Below, piece by piece: positions 46,406 through 56,585 of a stretch of DNA of 64,000 nt (the first letter of the stretch is position 1; the number at the start of each line of letters is the position of its first letter). The notes under the pieces were generated by a model. It worked only from the letters and a program-made list of their open reading frames with translations, had not been told where the DNA came from and ran no database searches. The position numbers were made by a program, and so were the translations under genes. The stretch is from Odobenus rosmarus divergens (lineage: Eukaryota > Chordata > Mammalia > Carnivora > Odobenidae), in NCBI RefSeq assembly GCF_000321225.1, contig NW_004451409.1, positions 378,352-442,351 on the forward strand. Reading direction: 5' to 3'.

Positions 46406-47454
46406 ACATTCCTGTCAGGAAATTATTGGCACTATTTTCCCTTCTACTTAGCATTCTAAGGCAGCAGGGCCATATGCTTGCAAATGACATTTGAACCAAC
46501 AAAACAAATGTTAAGATGAAGGAGTGGATGTGTTGAAATGGGGCAGGGGTGTTGAATATACCTCCTTCCTTTCCCCGCTGGTTCAAAACACAGCTGTCTT
46601 CTTGCCAGATCCTAGTATACAGTTTAGATTCATACCTTCCCCAATCTTAAAGCCTGGAAACACATCTTCCAGCAAAACCTTAAGTAGCAAAAAAATAACT
46701 CTACAGTCAAGCAACATGGAAATGGTATGGAATTCATTTTAAGTTGGATATTGGCTGAATATTAAAATAACAGTTTAAAGGCCCAGAATAATTTTATTAA
46801 TTAAGACTTACCTATAACTTGAGAGTCATTAGTGTCTTAAATTCTTAAAATTTCAGAGACTATAAAAGCAATACAGCCTGGCAATATATTTCAATTAACA
46901 CTCAAAGCACTTAACACTAGTTAGGGTCAAAACATTTTTAAAAGACTGATAAAATGCCTGAGTTGCCTGCAAAAGCAGAGGAGGAAACAAAGCAAGAAAA
47001 AGAAGACAAAAACAAAACTGCAAAACAAGATCAGAATTCCAGTCACTTGATACGCTTTTAGATAGCTGACCTCCCTCCAGATTCCTGTAGGATTTCTTAC
47101 TTGATCTGATTCCCTTTATATATGGTACCCCTACTGTAATGGCTTAAGTGAGACATCCATTTGTTATATATGCCACTGAGTACCTTTTATATATTCTTCT
47201 CTTGAAACTCCGAGAACAAGTCACAAAGCTTGTTTTCCCTCAGAGACAAGACTATCAACTAGGCCAACTTCCTGAGGTTAACTTGCTGGTAACATTGTAA
47301 AGGGAGACTTATTTTGTTATTTATTTGTTTGTTTTGAGGAGACAGCTAAGATAGCAAGAAATGCCTTAGATTTCAAACTCAAGACTAGACTTTGTCAGAC
47401 AGAACAGGAATCTGCCCGGTTCCCTGCTTATTAACCATTTGGCATGGGGAAGTA
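46406..47454. other. No recognisable feature
   Basis: Unique-looking sequence. No gene or repeat recognised. Confidence 0.5.
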
Positions 47455-47659
47455 ACCAACTATTACTTACTAAGGCATTGTTCTAAGAGCTTTGCTTGGA
47501 TTAACCCACTCAACCCTCAGAAAGATCTTACAAGATGGGACCCTGTAAAATGAAGTAACAGAATAAGTAACATGCTCAAGATCACAGAGATGATAAAATA
47601 AAGAATTGAGATTAAACCCAGGTAGCCCTGTTGCTAGAGCCTATACCTCAACCACTTCA
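47455..47659 (-). mobile_element. MIR SINE
   Basis: 'ggcattgttctaagagcttt', 'ttaacccactcaaccctcag', 'taagtaacatgctcaagatc', 'gagattaaacccaggtagcc' and 'gagcctatacctcaaccact' are successive MIR blocks in reverse orientation. Confidence 0.87.
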
Positions 47660-47669
47660 TTGGTGGTTT

Positions 47670-47847
47670 GTTTTTTGTTTTGGGGGTTTTTTTAGAGGGA
47701 GATGGGGGAGGGCAGAAGGAGAGGGAGAGAGAAAGAGAATCTTAAGCAGGTTCCACACACAGGGCTGGATCTCACAGCCCTCGGATCATGACCTAAGACG
47801 AAATCAGGGTCAGACTCTCAACCAACTGAGCCACCCAGGCACCCCCG
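47670..47847 (-). mobile_element. Can-SINE, full length, 10-bp TSD
   Basis: The + strand reads T-rich left end, GA-rich block, 'tctcacagccctcggatcat', 'gacctaagacgaaatcaggg', 'ccaactgagccacccaggca'. TTGGTGGTTT at 47660-47669 recurs at 47848-47857. It abuts the end of a MIR. Confidence 0.93.
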
Positions 47848-47857
47848 TTGGTGGTTT

Positions 47858-48128
47858 TTAAAAATTTTAAATATAACCTAAGAAATATTTTTACTATAAC
47901 CCATAGAAAGTAAGAAATATGTTCTATAACACAACCCAGTACATGCACATATACGTATTATATATAAATGAAACCATTTTATGAAACCATTCTTACTCTT
48001 ACTTCAAGCAATGCATTGACAGTTTTTATTATATTTTATTTTTTTAGAACTGCTTATCACTCCTCATCAAACTGATTTTAGGATCCACTGAAAGTCATAA
48101 CCTGAAGTTTGAAAAACAAGGCACTACA
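47858..48128. mobile_element. Ancient DNA transposon relic (probable hAT type)
   Basis: 'aagaaatatttttactataa', 'acaacccagtacatgcacat', 'atgaaaccattcttactct', 'atcaaactgattttaggatc' and 'cataacctgaagtttgaaaa' follow a common mammalian DNA-transposon fossil whose right end is 'cagtttgaaaaacactg'. I do not name the family. Confidence 0.65.
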
Positions 48129-48144
48129 TTTCTTTTTACCACCA

Positions 48145-48243
48145 TAAGAATTTTGTGAGGATTACATAGGCTAATGTGTGCAGAACATTTAGTACAAGGC
48201 CTAGTGCATACTGTGTGCTCAATAGATGGTAGTAATTATTATT
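48145..48243 (+). mobile_element. MIR 3' fragment
   Basis: 'tttgtgaggattacataggc', 'gcagaacatttagtacaagg', 'cctagtgcatactgtgtgct' and 'caatagatggtagtaattat' are the second half of MIR. Confidence 0.8.
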
Positions 48244-48595
48244 GAGCTTGTAAACTAGCTCTAATTATGGGAGGCAGAGACACTGAGGGAAAAATCATGA
48301 CTGGGCTGTAGATAAATTTTATTGCCAGTTAGCATCTATCCCTGGCAGTGAGATAGGGAATTTCCCCAGTATTTTTAACTTATACTATAATAGAAATCCA
48401 TATTCAGAGAACTGACTGGTGGCTAACTCTGGTTTCCTCTTCTTCACTAGAAAGAGCAATTTACAGATTGCTATGCCTCTCTGCTGGAACCCTCAGTATA
48501 CCCAACTCACTGATCTATGTTTACATTCAACACTATTCTGGACACTAGGAACTATACAAAATTGGTCTTCATGAAGGAGTCCAGCTGAAGAGATG
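48244..48595. other. No recognisable feature
   Basis: Unique-looking sequence between a MIR and a MaLR LTR. Confidence 0.5.
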
Positions 48596-49577
48596 TATTC
48601 ATTGCCTATGGATGCTTTATAAATTACCATTAACTTAGTGGCTTAAAGCAACACAAATAGATTATCTTCCAGTTCTAGAGGTCAGAAGTCTGAACTGGTT
48701 CTCCCTATGCTAAAGGCAAAGGTGTTGGCAGGGCTATTTCTCTCTGGAGTCTCTAGGGGAGAATCTATTTCTATACATTTTCCAGCTCCTTTTAGGGTTT
48801 ATTTGTATTCCTTGGCTCCTGGCCCCTGGCCCCTTCCTCTACCTTCAAGGCCTGCAATAGCAGGTTAAAATGTCACATCAAATCGCTGCTATAAACATTG
48901 GGGTGCACATACCCCTTCGGATCACTACATTTGTATCTTTGGGATAAATACCCAGTAGTGCAATTGCTGGGTCGTAGGGTAGCTCTATTTTCAACTTTTT
49001 GAGGAACCTCCATACTGTTTTCCAGAGTGGCTGCACCAGCTTGCATTCCCACCAACAGTGTAGGAGGGTTCCCCTTTCTCCGCATCCCTGCCAACCTCTG
49101 TCATTTCCTGACTTGTTAATTTTAGCCATTCTGACTGGTGTGAGGTGGTGGCTCATTGAGGTTTTGATTTGGATTTCCCTGATGCCGAGTGATGTTGAGC
49201 ACATTTTCATGTGTCTGTTGGCCTTTGGGATGTCTTCTTTGCAGAAATGTCTGTTCATGTCTTCTGCCCATTTCTTGATTGGATTATTTTTTCTTTGGGT
49301 GTTGAGTTTGATAAGTTCTTTATAGATTTTGGATACTAGCCCTCTATCTGATATGTCATCAAATCACTCTAACTTTGACAATGACTTGTCATCTCATCTC
49401 CTTCTCTCAATCTTCTACCTTCGTCCACCCTTTAAGGACCCTAGTGATTACATTGGATCCACCTGAATAATCCAGAATAATCTCCCTATTGCCATGTAAG
49501 ATAACCTTCAAAGATTCTGGAGATTAGGATGTGGACATTTGGAGGTAGAGGAGGGACAACTGTTCTGCCTAACAGAG
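48596..49577 (-). mobile_element. MaLR (MLT1-type) LTR split by an L1 fragment
   Basis: Left part 48596-48880: 'aacttagtggcttaaagcaa', 'agttctagaggtcagaagtc', 'ctggagtctctaggggagaa'. Right part 49366-49577: 'ggaccctagtgattacattg', 'gaataatctccctattgcca', 'ggagattaggatgtggacat'. Together they are one minus-strand MLT1-type LTR, of the same general type as the fragment at 2193-2410. Confidence 0.82.
48881..49365 (-). mobile_element. Internal L1 ORF2 fragment without 3' end or poly(A)
   Basis: The minus strand encodes a near-consensus L1 ORF2 C-terminal stretch (about 126 codons readable, 48878-49258, including [11 protein letters not shown] and [12 protein letters not shown]) but stops at 'FIAAI'. 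The last part of ORF2, the 3'UTR and the poly(A) are absent. 'catcaaatc' flanks both sides (48876-48884 and about 49358-49366). Its good preservation compared with the host LTR shows a much later insertion. Confidence 0.85.
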
Positions 49578-49607
49578 GAGACAAACTACCCACAATAAGA
49601 TATAACA

Positions 49608-49800
49608 ACAATAATAACACATAACATTTATTGAGCATTTACTAGGCATTGTTCTGAGTGCTTTACTTGCCTTGACTCATTTCCTTGTAGAGAAACCAAG
49701 GCTCCAGGAGATAATGCAAATTGCCCAAAGTTATACAGATAGTGTCAAACCCAGGTCTGTCTGATTTCAAAGATCATGCTCTCTACCACTTCACTACATA
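49608..49800 (-). mobile_element. MIR SINE
   Basis: 'aacatttattgagcatttac', 'attgttctgagtgctttact', 'gaaaccaaggctccaggaga', 'cccaaagttatacagatagt' and 'aacccaggtctgtctgattt' are MIR blocks in reverse orientation. Confidence 0.88.
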
Positions 49801-50564
49801 TAAAAAAATATTAAATGTGTATACATTTAGTGGTTTGCAGCTTCTCTCCATCATGAACTCCTTTTACTCTTTTTCCCCAGGGACCTTATTTTGAATGATT
49901 TTGTATATTAAATGTTGTTCTTCATTAATCAAAGACAAATTTCTAATTGTAACATCTGGTAGCTTTGAGCTAGTCTCTTTGCCTCTTTTTGGATTTATAT
50001 AGTTCTAGTCAAAATAATGCTACAAAATGTTTTATTTAATATATTTTGGTATCATTTTGGAATAGTGAAAATGGGAACTCAAATAACCCCCTTTGTAGAT
50101 GCCTAGGAGTTCAGAGAAGAAGGAAACCAATGGGGATGGAGAACTGTCAGAAAAAATGGGGTCTGACTTTAGTCTCAGAGGAGATATTTCAGACAGACCA
50201 GAGAAGAACAAAGAACATGCATGATGTCTAGGAAATGGGAAAAAGTATATGTAAAGATGAAATGTAGGCACCTTGTTAGGGAGAACTGGAAAAAGAGACT
50301 AAAGTGGAATGAATAAAGCATCAAGGCTTTGAAAAAGGTAAATAAGGTTAAATTTAACCAGCCAGGAAAATGCAGAGGCTGGAAAGATTCTGAGCAGGAG
50401 TTCTTGGGCTTGGAGAGGTTAACCAGGTAGAACAAAGAGCAAGAAAGAAGGAAGAAAAAAACTGGCAATTGTAATTCGCCTTCCAGGAGAGATATTGGGT
50501 GGCTGGGAGGCATGGGAGGGGGTAGGGATTAACTTTTCACTATATCCCCTTTTGATTCTTCTAA
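49801..50564. other. No recognisable feature
   Basis: Unique-looking sequence. The minus-strand frames of 79 and 112 codons (50032-50513) are Phe/Leu/Ser-rich with no recognised domain. Confidence 0.5.
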
Positions 50565-50692
50565 ATTTGATGCAATATACAAATATTAGCTAGTAATATA
50601 TAGATACATATGTTATAAGTACATCATATATATCTGAAATATATTAATAAATGTATAATTAATAAATATATAAATAATTAATATATAAGACT
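50565..50692. repeat. AT-rich low-complexity tract
   Basis: Repeated ATATA, TAATAAAT and TATATAAAT motifs. Confidence 0.75.
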
Positions 50693-51195
50693 ATCTTTAC
50701 AGACTCAAAGTACCATATAGGTAAAGCTAGGCATCTACTCTTAGTACACTTAAGAGCCCAGGATAAACCTCTCTGTCATCCTGCCCATTCCTGCCCCCTG
50801 AATAAAACAACTTCATCAATTTTCTCATTGGCTTAAAAAATTGGGTCTCTTGTTTACCAACCTCATTCTAAGCATCAACTCAAGGTTAGGCTAGTGCCCA
50901 AGTATTGTGCATTACTTTTATATGGTTGCCCAACTTGAATGAAAACTTACTTCAGAAATGACTCAGAAATCTCACTGGCTTACCCCCAGGATCCATGATC
51001 AGTAATAGAAAAACAAGGCCTTACACATTCCAACCTGCCCAGAGTCCTCACACCCTAGGCTCCACCTCATCACCAGTGGATTGTCATCAGTATTTATATT
51101 TTAAATTAGTATGCAATTTAAAGGAATTTTTTTTTGTCTCATAGATCAACAGGTATCCTACAGTTATCTTGCTTTTAAGTGTTAACTAATGAAAT
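50693..51195. other. No recognisable feature
   Basis: Unique-looking sequence with no gene or repeat recognised. Confidence 0.5.
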
Positions 51196-51207
51196 AATTC
51201 CATCACT

Positions 51208-51408
51208 GGGACACCTGGGTGGCTCAGTAGGTTAAGCTCTGCCTTTGGCTCAGGTCATGATACCAGGGTCCTGGGATCCGCCTGCATAGGCTCCCTGCTC
51301 AGTGGGGAGCCTGCTTCTCCCTCCCCCTCTGCCCCTCTGCTGGCTTGTGCTCGCTTGCTCTCTCCCTCAAATAAATAAAATCTAGAAAGAAAGAAAGAAA
51401 GAAAAAAA

Positions 51409-51468
<60 letters not shown>

Positions 51469-51496
51469 AAAGAAAAAGAAAGAAAAGAAAAGGACG
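51208..51496 (+). mobile_element. Can-SINE with expanded (GAAA)n tail
   Basis: The body at 51208-51384 begins GGGACACCTGGGTGGCTCAG and ends AAATAAATAAAATCT. Instead of poly(A) it continues as (GAAA)n for about 110 bp. AATTCCATCACT (51196-51207) and AACTCCGTCACT (51497-51508) flank the whole, so the microsatellite is part of the insertion, grown from its tail. Confidence 0.93.
51385..51496. repeat. (GAAA)n microsatellite
   Basis: About 25 mostly perfect GAAA units, with short A-rich interruptions at 51405-51410 and at the right end. On the minus strand it gives a long Phe/Leu/Ser frame of no coding meaning. Confidence 0.95.
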
Positions 51497-51727
51497 AACT
51501 CCGTCACTATTTTTGTGGTAAGATGTTGAACCTTTGCACTTTCTTAATCCATGCTTTATTTGTAGTACTGGAAAGCTCAACAGTCAAAGCAAGAACCCTA
51601 TAATGCCAAGGCAGCCAACCTGCTGCATTCACTAATGTTACGTGCAGTAACTGAGACATATGAGGGCTTTGGAATTCTTTAAATGTTTTGACATTTAGGG
51701 AAAGAGTTGTATTAGAAAAGATTCCTT

Positions 51728-51898
51728 GGGGGCACCTGGGTGGCTCAGTTGGTTGCGTGTTTGACTCTTGATTTCGGCTCAGGTCACAATCTCATGGTTG
51801 TGGGATCGAGTCCCGCATCGGGCTCCGTGTTGAGCATGGAGCCTCTCTCTCCCTCTGCCTCTCCCCCTCCCCCGCTTCTAATAAAAAAAAAAAAAAAA
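51728..51898 (+). mobile_element. Can-SINE, full length
   Basis: GGGGGCACCTGGGTGGCTCA head, 'gatttcggctcaggtcacaa', 'gggatcgagtcccgcatcgg', 'gttgagcatggagcct', CT-rich block and 16 A. Flanks 'gattcctt' and 'ctatcctt' are a weak duplication. Confidence 0.92.
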
Positions 51899-52289
51899 CT
51901 ATCCTTAATCAGGTTGTGACTTATCTATATTCAAAAACATAGTATTAAGCTCTTGTTAAGAGTTTAGAGATTACACATGAGATTATATAAACAAACAAGT
52001 TACAGCAAGCATAGGAGATATAATAAACCAAAACTGACTGGCACAGCTAGAACCCCAAAGCCAGTTTGGTTACTCTTTGCACATTTTGCCAAATTCCATG
52101 CATAAGATTAAATGCTTTATTATATGAATGAAAGTGTTACATCAATTACCTGATCCCTCTGCCTTATGTTAGTCAATGGAGAAATCTTCACTGAGCTCCC
52201 CACAGATGAGTAATTTTAGAAACTGTGTTAGCAGACAAACATCCAAGGGTGAATAATTGCTAAGCCTCTAAAAACTGCTGTCTCTTCTC
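51899..52289. other. No recognisable feature
   Basis: Unique-looking sequence. Confidence 0.5.
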
Positions 52290-52375
52290 TTGGAATTCCT
52301 GGAAGACAGAAAATACCCCGTGTTTTTCTATATGTGCCTAGCACAGTGCTTGCCCTCAAATGACACTAAACTAGA
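52290..52375 (+). mobile_element. L2 3' fragment (weak)
   Basis: 'gaagacagaaaataccccg' and 'tgtgcctagcacagtgcttg' resemble the L2 3' end. The terminal AATAAATATT part is missing. Confidence 0.5.
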
Positions 52376-52429
52376 ATAAAGAAAATCTTAAAGCAGAGCC
52401 TTGATTCAAAACTGAAATTAATTAATGTG

Positions 52430-52570
52430 TCCCAATTCATGAAGCACTTCCATATCTGTTATCTCATTCATCCCTCTCATAACCCCTATGAATGACAACA
52501 GCGAGTTTCAGTAAAGATAAGCAATGTGGGTACTAAAATAGAGACTGAGCTTGCAACCAAGGACAATATT
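52430..52570 (-). mobile_element. MIR fragment
   Basis: 'tgaagcacttccatatctgt', 'tatctcattcatccctctca', 'taacccctatgaatgacaac' and 'gataagcaatgtgggtac' match the MIR core in reverse orientation. Confidence 0.65.
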
Positions 52571-52707
52571 ATTAACATGTCTTTATATGTGGTTAAGGCC
52601 AGGCACACATTATGCAGAATTAGAGCCCTTGGCCATTTACCCACAAATTACAGATAAGATATTACAAACTCATATTACGGAATTCAACTATTAAAACATT
52701 TTATTGC

Positions 52708-52899
52708 GGGGCGACTGGGTGGCTCAGTTGGTTGAGTGACTGCCTTCGGCTCGGGTCATGATCCTGGAGTCCCGGGATCGAGTCCCGCATCGGGCTCCCT
52801 GCTCGGTGGGGAGTCTGCTTCTCCCTCTGACCCTCTTCCCTCTCGTGCTCTCTCTCATTCTCTCTCTCTCTCAAATAAATAAATAAAATCTTTAAAAAA
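52708..52899 (+). mobile_element. Can-SINE, full length, perfect 15-bp TSD
   Basis: Head GGGGCGACTGGGTGGCTCAG, 'gactgccttcggctcgggtc', 'gatcgagtcccgcatcgggc', 'gtggggagtctgcttctccc', AAATAAATAAATAAAATCTT tail. AAAACATTTTATTGC at 52693-52707 recurs exactly at 52900-52914. Recent by this standard. Confidence 0.97.
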
Positions 52900-53307
52900 A
52901 AAACATTTTATTGCCCCAGAGTGTAGTAGAGTACAGACTTGACTCACTATGGCTTTTGCTCCCTTATATCATTCAGGCCCATGAGTGGTCCTGAAAGACA
53001 TGGTTTTCATTCTTGGACCTTGTAGTCCTCTCTAAATATACCAAAAAGTTTCTGGGAACAACTTTTCTCCTATCTGTAATACCAAAAATGGTCCCTTCCT
53101 TTGAACTGCATCTTCAGATCACCTCTCTCCATGTTTTCCCAATCATTTAAGCTCTACAAAATAATAGTGATTCAATTCATCATTCATTACCTGTCTAGCA
53201 ACTGCCACGTTTTAGAATGAATATTACTGAATCTCCTTAGGTATTTCTGTTAAATATTTATATGTTTATACATATGTATACTCTGCTATGTCTCCAATGT
53301 AACCTTT

Positions 53308-53491
53308 TTTTTTTTTAAAGATTTTTTTATTTATTTATTCATGAGAGACAGAGAGAGAGAGGGAGAGAGGCAGAGGGAGAAGCAGGCTCCCAAGGAGCAG
53401 GGAGCCCGATGCGGGACTCGATCCCAGGACCCCGGGATCATGACCTGAGCCGAAGGCAGACGCTTAACCATCTGAGCCACCCAGGCGCCCT
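53308..53491 (-). mobile_element. Can-SINE, youngest type, 15-bp TSD
   Basis: The + strand reads AAAGATTTTTTTATTTATTT, 'attcatgagagacagagag', 'gctcccaaggagcaggg', 'gatgcgggactcgatcccag', 'ccatctgagccacccaggcg'. TCCAATGTAACCTTT flanks at 53293-53307 and 53492-53506 without change. The 'caaggagcaggg' and 'ttcatgagagac' markers are shared only with the copy at 61286-61469. Confidence 0.97.
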
Positions 53492-53506
53492 TCCAATGTA
53501 ACCTTT

Positions 53507-54407
53507 AATAACTGAGGTATCTCAGGCATTTAGTTCAGATGTGCCATTTGAGTACTCACTAAGTAAAAATATACACAATGCATTTTTTTCTACAGAGTTC
53601 ATCAACTAATAACAAAGAAAATACGAAAAAAGATGCAAATTTATGATATTTGGCTCTTTTATATTTGTAGGTCCTAGCTTTACTATAACTCTAGGATATA
53701 CATCACAGACTTAGTTACAAGAGCTCTCTGATGCAATGAACTTGAGTTAGACTATCTGCTTAACCCAGTTCTATCACCTTCTACTTTTAATACTTGAGGC
53801 AGGAACTCTACTTTTAGGCTCAGTTTTTCCATTTTTTAAACTGGGAATTGTTGAGCAAAACACTTACCACCACTCCCCCATCCTAGTATTTCCTTCCAGG
53901 AGAAGAGTTTTTTTATTGGAATAACATATCTGACCTCTTGCTGCACCATCTATCCCCAGTACTGCTTCCTAGGGGAATATGAGTATCTTGCCTGACTGGT
54001 GAGTTTAGGAGCACAGTAGCTCATCCCCTTTCTTTTCCTTGTCTCTTTGGAATCTTCCTGACTTCAGAGAGAATACATTCTGCCTAACTCCTACTGTAAT
54101 ACTGCCTAGATGGGAGCAGGCCTCAGTTTGTTCTTCCTATGATTAAGTGGGTACAAGATTAGCAAGCCCACTTGCCCAATATCTCTAAATCATGTTCTCT
54201 AAATTTAGTATAAAACAGGTATTTTGGTCTCCATCCCCACTGCTCTTCTGCTTGCTTCTCAGTTGGCCCTGATCTTTGAGTAAAGAATATCATTTATTAG
54301 CTCCACCATATCTCAATACAGGGATAATAGTTACAACATAAGATTGTCTTATGATATTGTATTTCGTAGAATGTAAAACATTTTTACGTGTAAGGAAGTA
54401 CTATTGA
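53507..54407. other. No recognisable feature
   Basis: Unique-looking sequence. TATAAAAC at 54209-54216 with a downstream 'tgagtaaagaat' gives a faint LTR-like look at about 53850-54300, but I cannot align it to any LTR. Confidence 0.4.
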
Positions 54408-54425
54408 AATTTTAACACTTCTTTT

Positions 54426-54618
54426 TTTTTAAGATTTTATTTATTTATTTGAGAGAGAGACACAGCAAGAGAGGGAACACAATAAGAGAGAGTGGGAGAG
54501 GGAGAAGCAGGCTTCCCGCTGAGCAGGGAGCCCGATGCGGGGCTTGATCCCAGGACCCTGGGATCATGACCTGAGCCAAAGGCAGATGCTTAACGACTGA
54601 GCCACCCAGGCACCCCAC
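54426..54618 (-). mobile_element. Can-SINE, full length, 18-bp TSD
   Basis: The + strand reads AAGATTTTATTTATTTATTT, GA-rich block, 'ggcttcccgctgagcaggg', 'gatgcggggcttgatcccag', 'gactgagccacccaggcacc'. AATTTTAACACTTCTTTT at 54408-54425 recurs at 54619-54636. It is about 310 bp from an opposite-strand Can-SINE. Confidence 0.96.
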
Positions 54619-54930
54619 AATTTTAACACTTCTTTTATCTATTTATTTCATAGCAAATTTTTAAGGAGATTCATTTATTCACTCAATGAGAGGACAGAGT
54701 TTTGACTAAATCTGCTAGAGGAATAAACTTAAATTAATATCTAATTATGTTTGAAACAAAATATCTTCCATCCAGTGTTTTCAGTTATATATGGTTTATT
54801 TTTTTAATATTTAATAAAATTTTCATTTTCTAAATAGGTGATAGAAAATACTACTGCACTGGATAGAATCTACAGTTTAGATAATCGTTGGAACACTGGC
54901 TGCAAAGGTGTTTTAAAATCTGGTACTTTT

Positions 54931-55133
54931 GGGGTGCCTGGGTGGCTCAGTTGGTTAAGCGACTGCCTTTGGCTCAGGACATGATCCTGGAGTCCCGGGA
55001 TCGAGTCCCGCATCGGGCTCCCTGCTCAGCAGCGAGTCTGCTTCTCCCTCGGACCCTCCCCCTGCTCATGCTCTCTCTCTCTATCTCATTCTCTCTCTCA
55101 AATAAATAAATAAAATCTTGAAAAAAATAAAAT
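54931..55133 (+). mobile_element. Can-SINE, full length, perfect 16-bp TSD
   Basis: Head GGGGTGCCTGGGTGGCTCAG, 'gactgcctttggctcaggac', 'ccgggatcgagtcccgcatc', 'agcagcgagtctgcttctcc', AAATAAATAAATAAAATCTT tail. AAAATCTGGTACTTTT at 54915-54930 recurs at 55134-55149. Confidence 0.97.
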
Positions 55134-55149
55134 AAAATCTGGTACTTTT

Positions 55150-55399
55150 TTCATAGCTTTACCTCTGGGAAGTATAAGGATTTTTTAAATGTGAACTTAT
55201 AGCTTTGAATAGACAAAATCCTGAAATGAGCACATCAGATAATCCTGCATGCTTTTAACCAGAGAACTGCAGCCTTTGACTAAGCTATAACAATGTCCTT
55301 CCACAGCTTAAAGTGATCGTTATTATCACTCTCATTGTCTTAGGCACTGATGAGCAAAACAGACATGGCCCTTGTCTTCACAGAGCTCACATTTGAAAC
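55150..55399. other. No recognisable feature
   Basis: Unique-looking sequence between a SINE and an L1 3' end. Confidence 0.5.
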
Positions 55400-55410
55400 A
55401 AGAACATGGC

Positions 55411-55533
55411 TGCATACTATACTTATGGTGAGCACAGCATAAAGTATGAAGAAGTGGAATCACTGTGTTGTACATTTAAAACTAAGGTAACATTGTGTGT
55501 CAACTACACTCAAATAAAAAAAAGGTTTTAAGA
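55411..55533 (+). mobile_element. L1 3' end, about 120 bp
   Basis: 'atggtgagcacagcataaag', 'gtggaatcactgtgttgtac', 'aactaaggtaacattgtgtg', 'caactacactcaaataaaaa' is a carnivore L1 3' end. AAGAACATGGC (55400-55410) and AAGAGCATGGC (55534-55544) are its duplication with one change. Confidence 0.85.
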
Positions 55534-55684
55534 AAGAGCATGGCCATATAGTTTTCAAATCATTTTTCAATATTTCACAAGCTAGCCTTAACAGTCATTT
55601 TACAATGACTAAACTCACTTAAACTAAAACTGGCAAGGCGCTAAATGCTTCATTTTGAAAAAGGAAACAAGTATTTGTTGGATA

Positions 55685-55865
55685 TAACCTTATACACATA
55701 ATCCTGTTTGACTCTCATAACACCTTTAAGAAAGGTATTATTATCACCATTTAATAGATGAAGGAAAGAAGGCTCAGTGAAATTACATGTTACCAAAGAG
55801 GTCACGCACATTGGTTAAGGAGGAAGGAGACTTTTAACTCACAGCCATCAGATTCCAAACACCCA
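55685..55865 (-). mobile_element. MIR SINE
   Basis: 'cataatcctgtttgactctc', 'ataacacctttaagaaaggt', 'attatcaccatttaatagat', 'ttacatgttaccaaagaggt' are MIR blocks in reverse orientation. Confidence 0.82.
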
Positions 55866-56004
55866 TATTTTTTTCTGCTAAAATGGATCAGTTAATGTCA
55901 ATTATATTCCAAGACAAAGTTGTTATTATAATGAGAAAGATTTTTAAAGGATAAAAATGGTGAATATAAAGACTTTAGTCATCACCTTTGTAGGTAGCAA
56001 TGTA

Positions 56005-56090
56005 GAGTTTATTTATCCTTGTGTGTCCCATATCATATATCAAAGATCCATTCACATCATAGACATTCAATAAATGTTGGATTAAATTGT
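56005..56090 (+). mobile_element. L2 3' end fragment
   Basis: 'agtttatttatccttgtgtg' and 'cattcaataaatgttggatt' match the end of L2 (or MIR). Short and degraded. Confidence 0.55.
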
Positions 56091-56309
56091 TAATATATAA
56101 AAGAAAAAGCAAATTATACTCAATGGAATTAGTTCACAAATTTTAAGTTATTCCTAACAATAAGCTATTATTAAAGAGACATATTGACACTTTACAGTTA
56201 CCAGACTGAACTGCTTTAAAAGATATTCTTGCTTACATATAAAATAACTCTTCATATTATAGTATGTTGCGCTTTACCATATCATTCACACTCCATCTCT
56301 CAGCAGTCT

Positions 56310-56585
56310 AATACCACTTCATTAGAGCAGTTGAACAGATTCAGGATGCAGCCATATAATTTTCCTGGTTCAGATCCTGGCTCTGCCACTTAATAGCTGT
56401 GGGATCTTACACAAGTAATTAACATCTCTGTACCTCAGTTTCTACATCTGCGAAATGGGAATGACAACAGCATCTAATGCATAATACTGCTGTATTAAAT
56501 GAATTATTATATGTAAATTGCTTAGAAGAGTGTCCGACACATAGCAAACATTAAATAAATGTTCTGTTAAAGCAATTGTTGTTGT
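56310..56585 (+). mobile_element. MIR SINE, nearly complete
   Basis: 'ttcagatcctggctctgcca', 'cttaatagctgtgggatctt', 'tctctgtacctcagtttcta', 'catctgcgaaatgggaatg', 'ttaaatgaattattatatgt', 'agcaaacattaaataaatgt': a well-preserved MIR from the tRNA-related part to the 3' tail. Confidence 0.93.

Noticed and set aside
48878..49258. 126-codon minus-strand frame
   Set aside because: It is an L1 ORF2 fragment; reported as a mobile element instead.
51385..51496. Regularly spaced repeat that could suggest an array
   Set aside because: It is a tetranucleotide microsatellite without spacers. No CRISPR-like repeat-spacer structure exists anywhere in the window, and the DNA is mammalian.
53850..54300. 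LTR-like look: TATAAAAC at 54209 and a downstream AGTAAAGAAT
   Set aside because: I could not align it to any LTR, and neither TG...CA ends nor a target-site duplication are visible.
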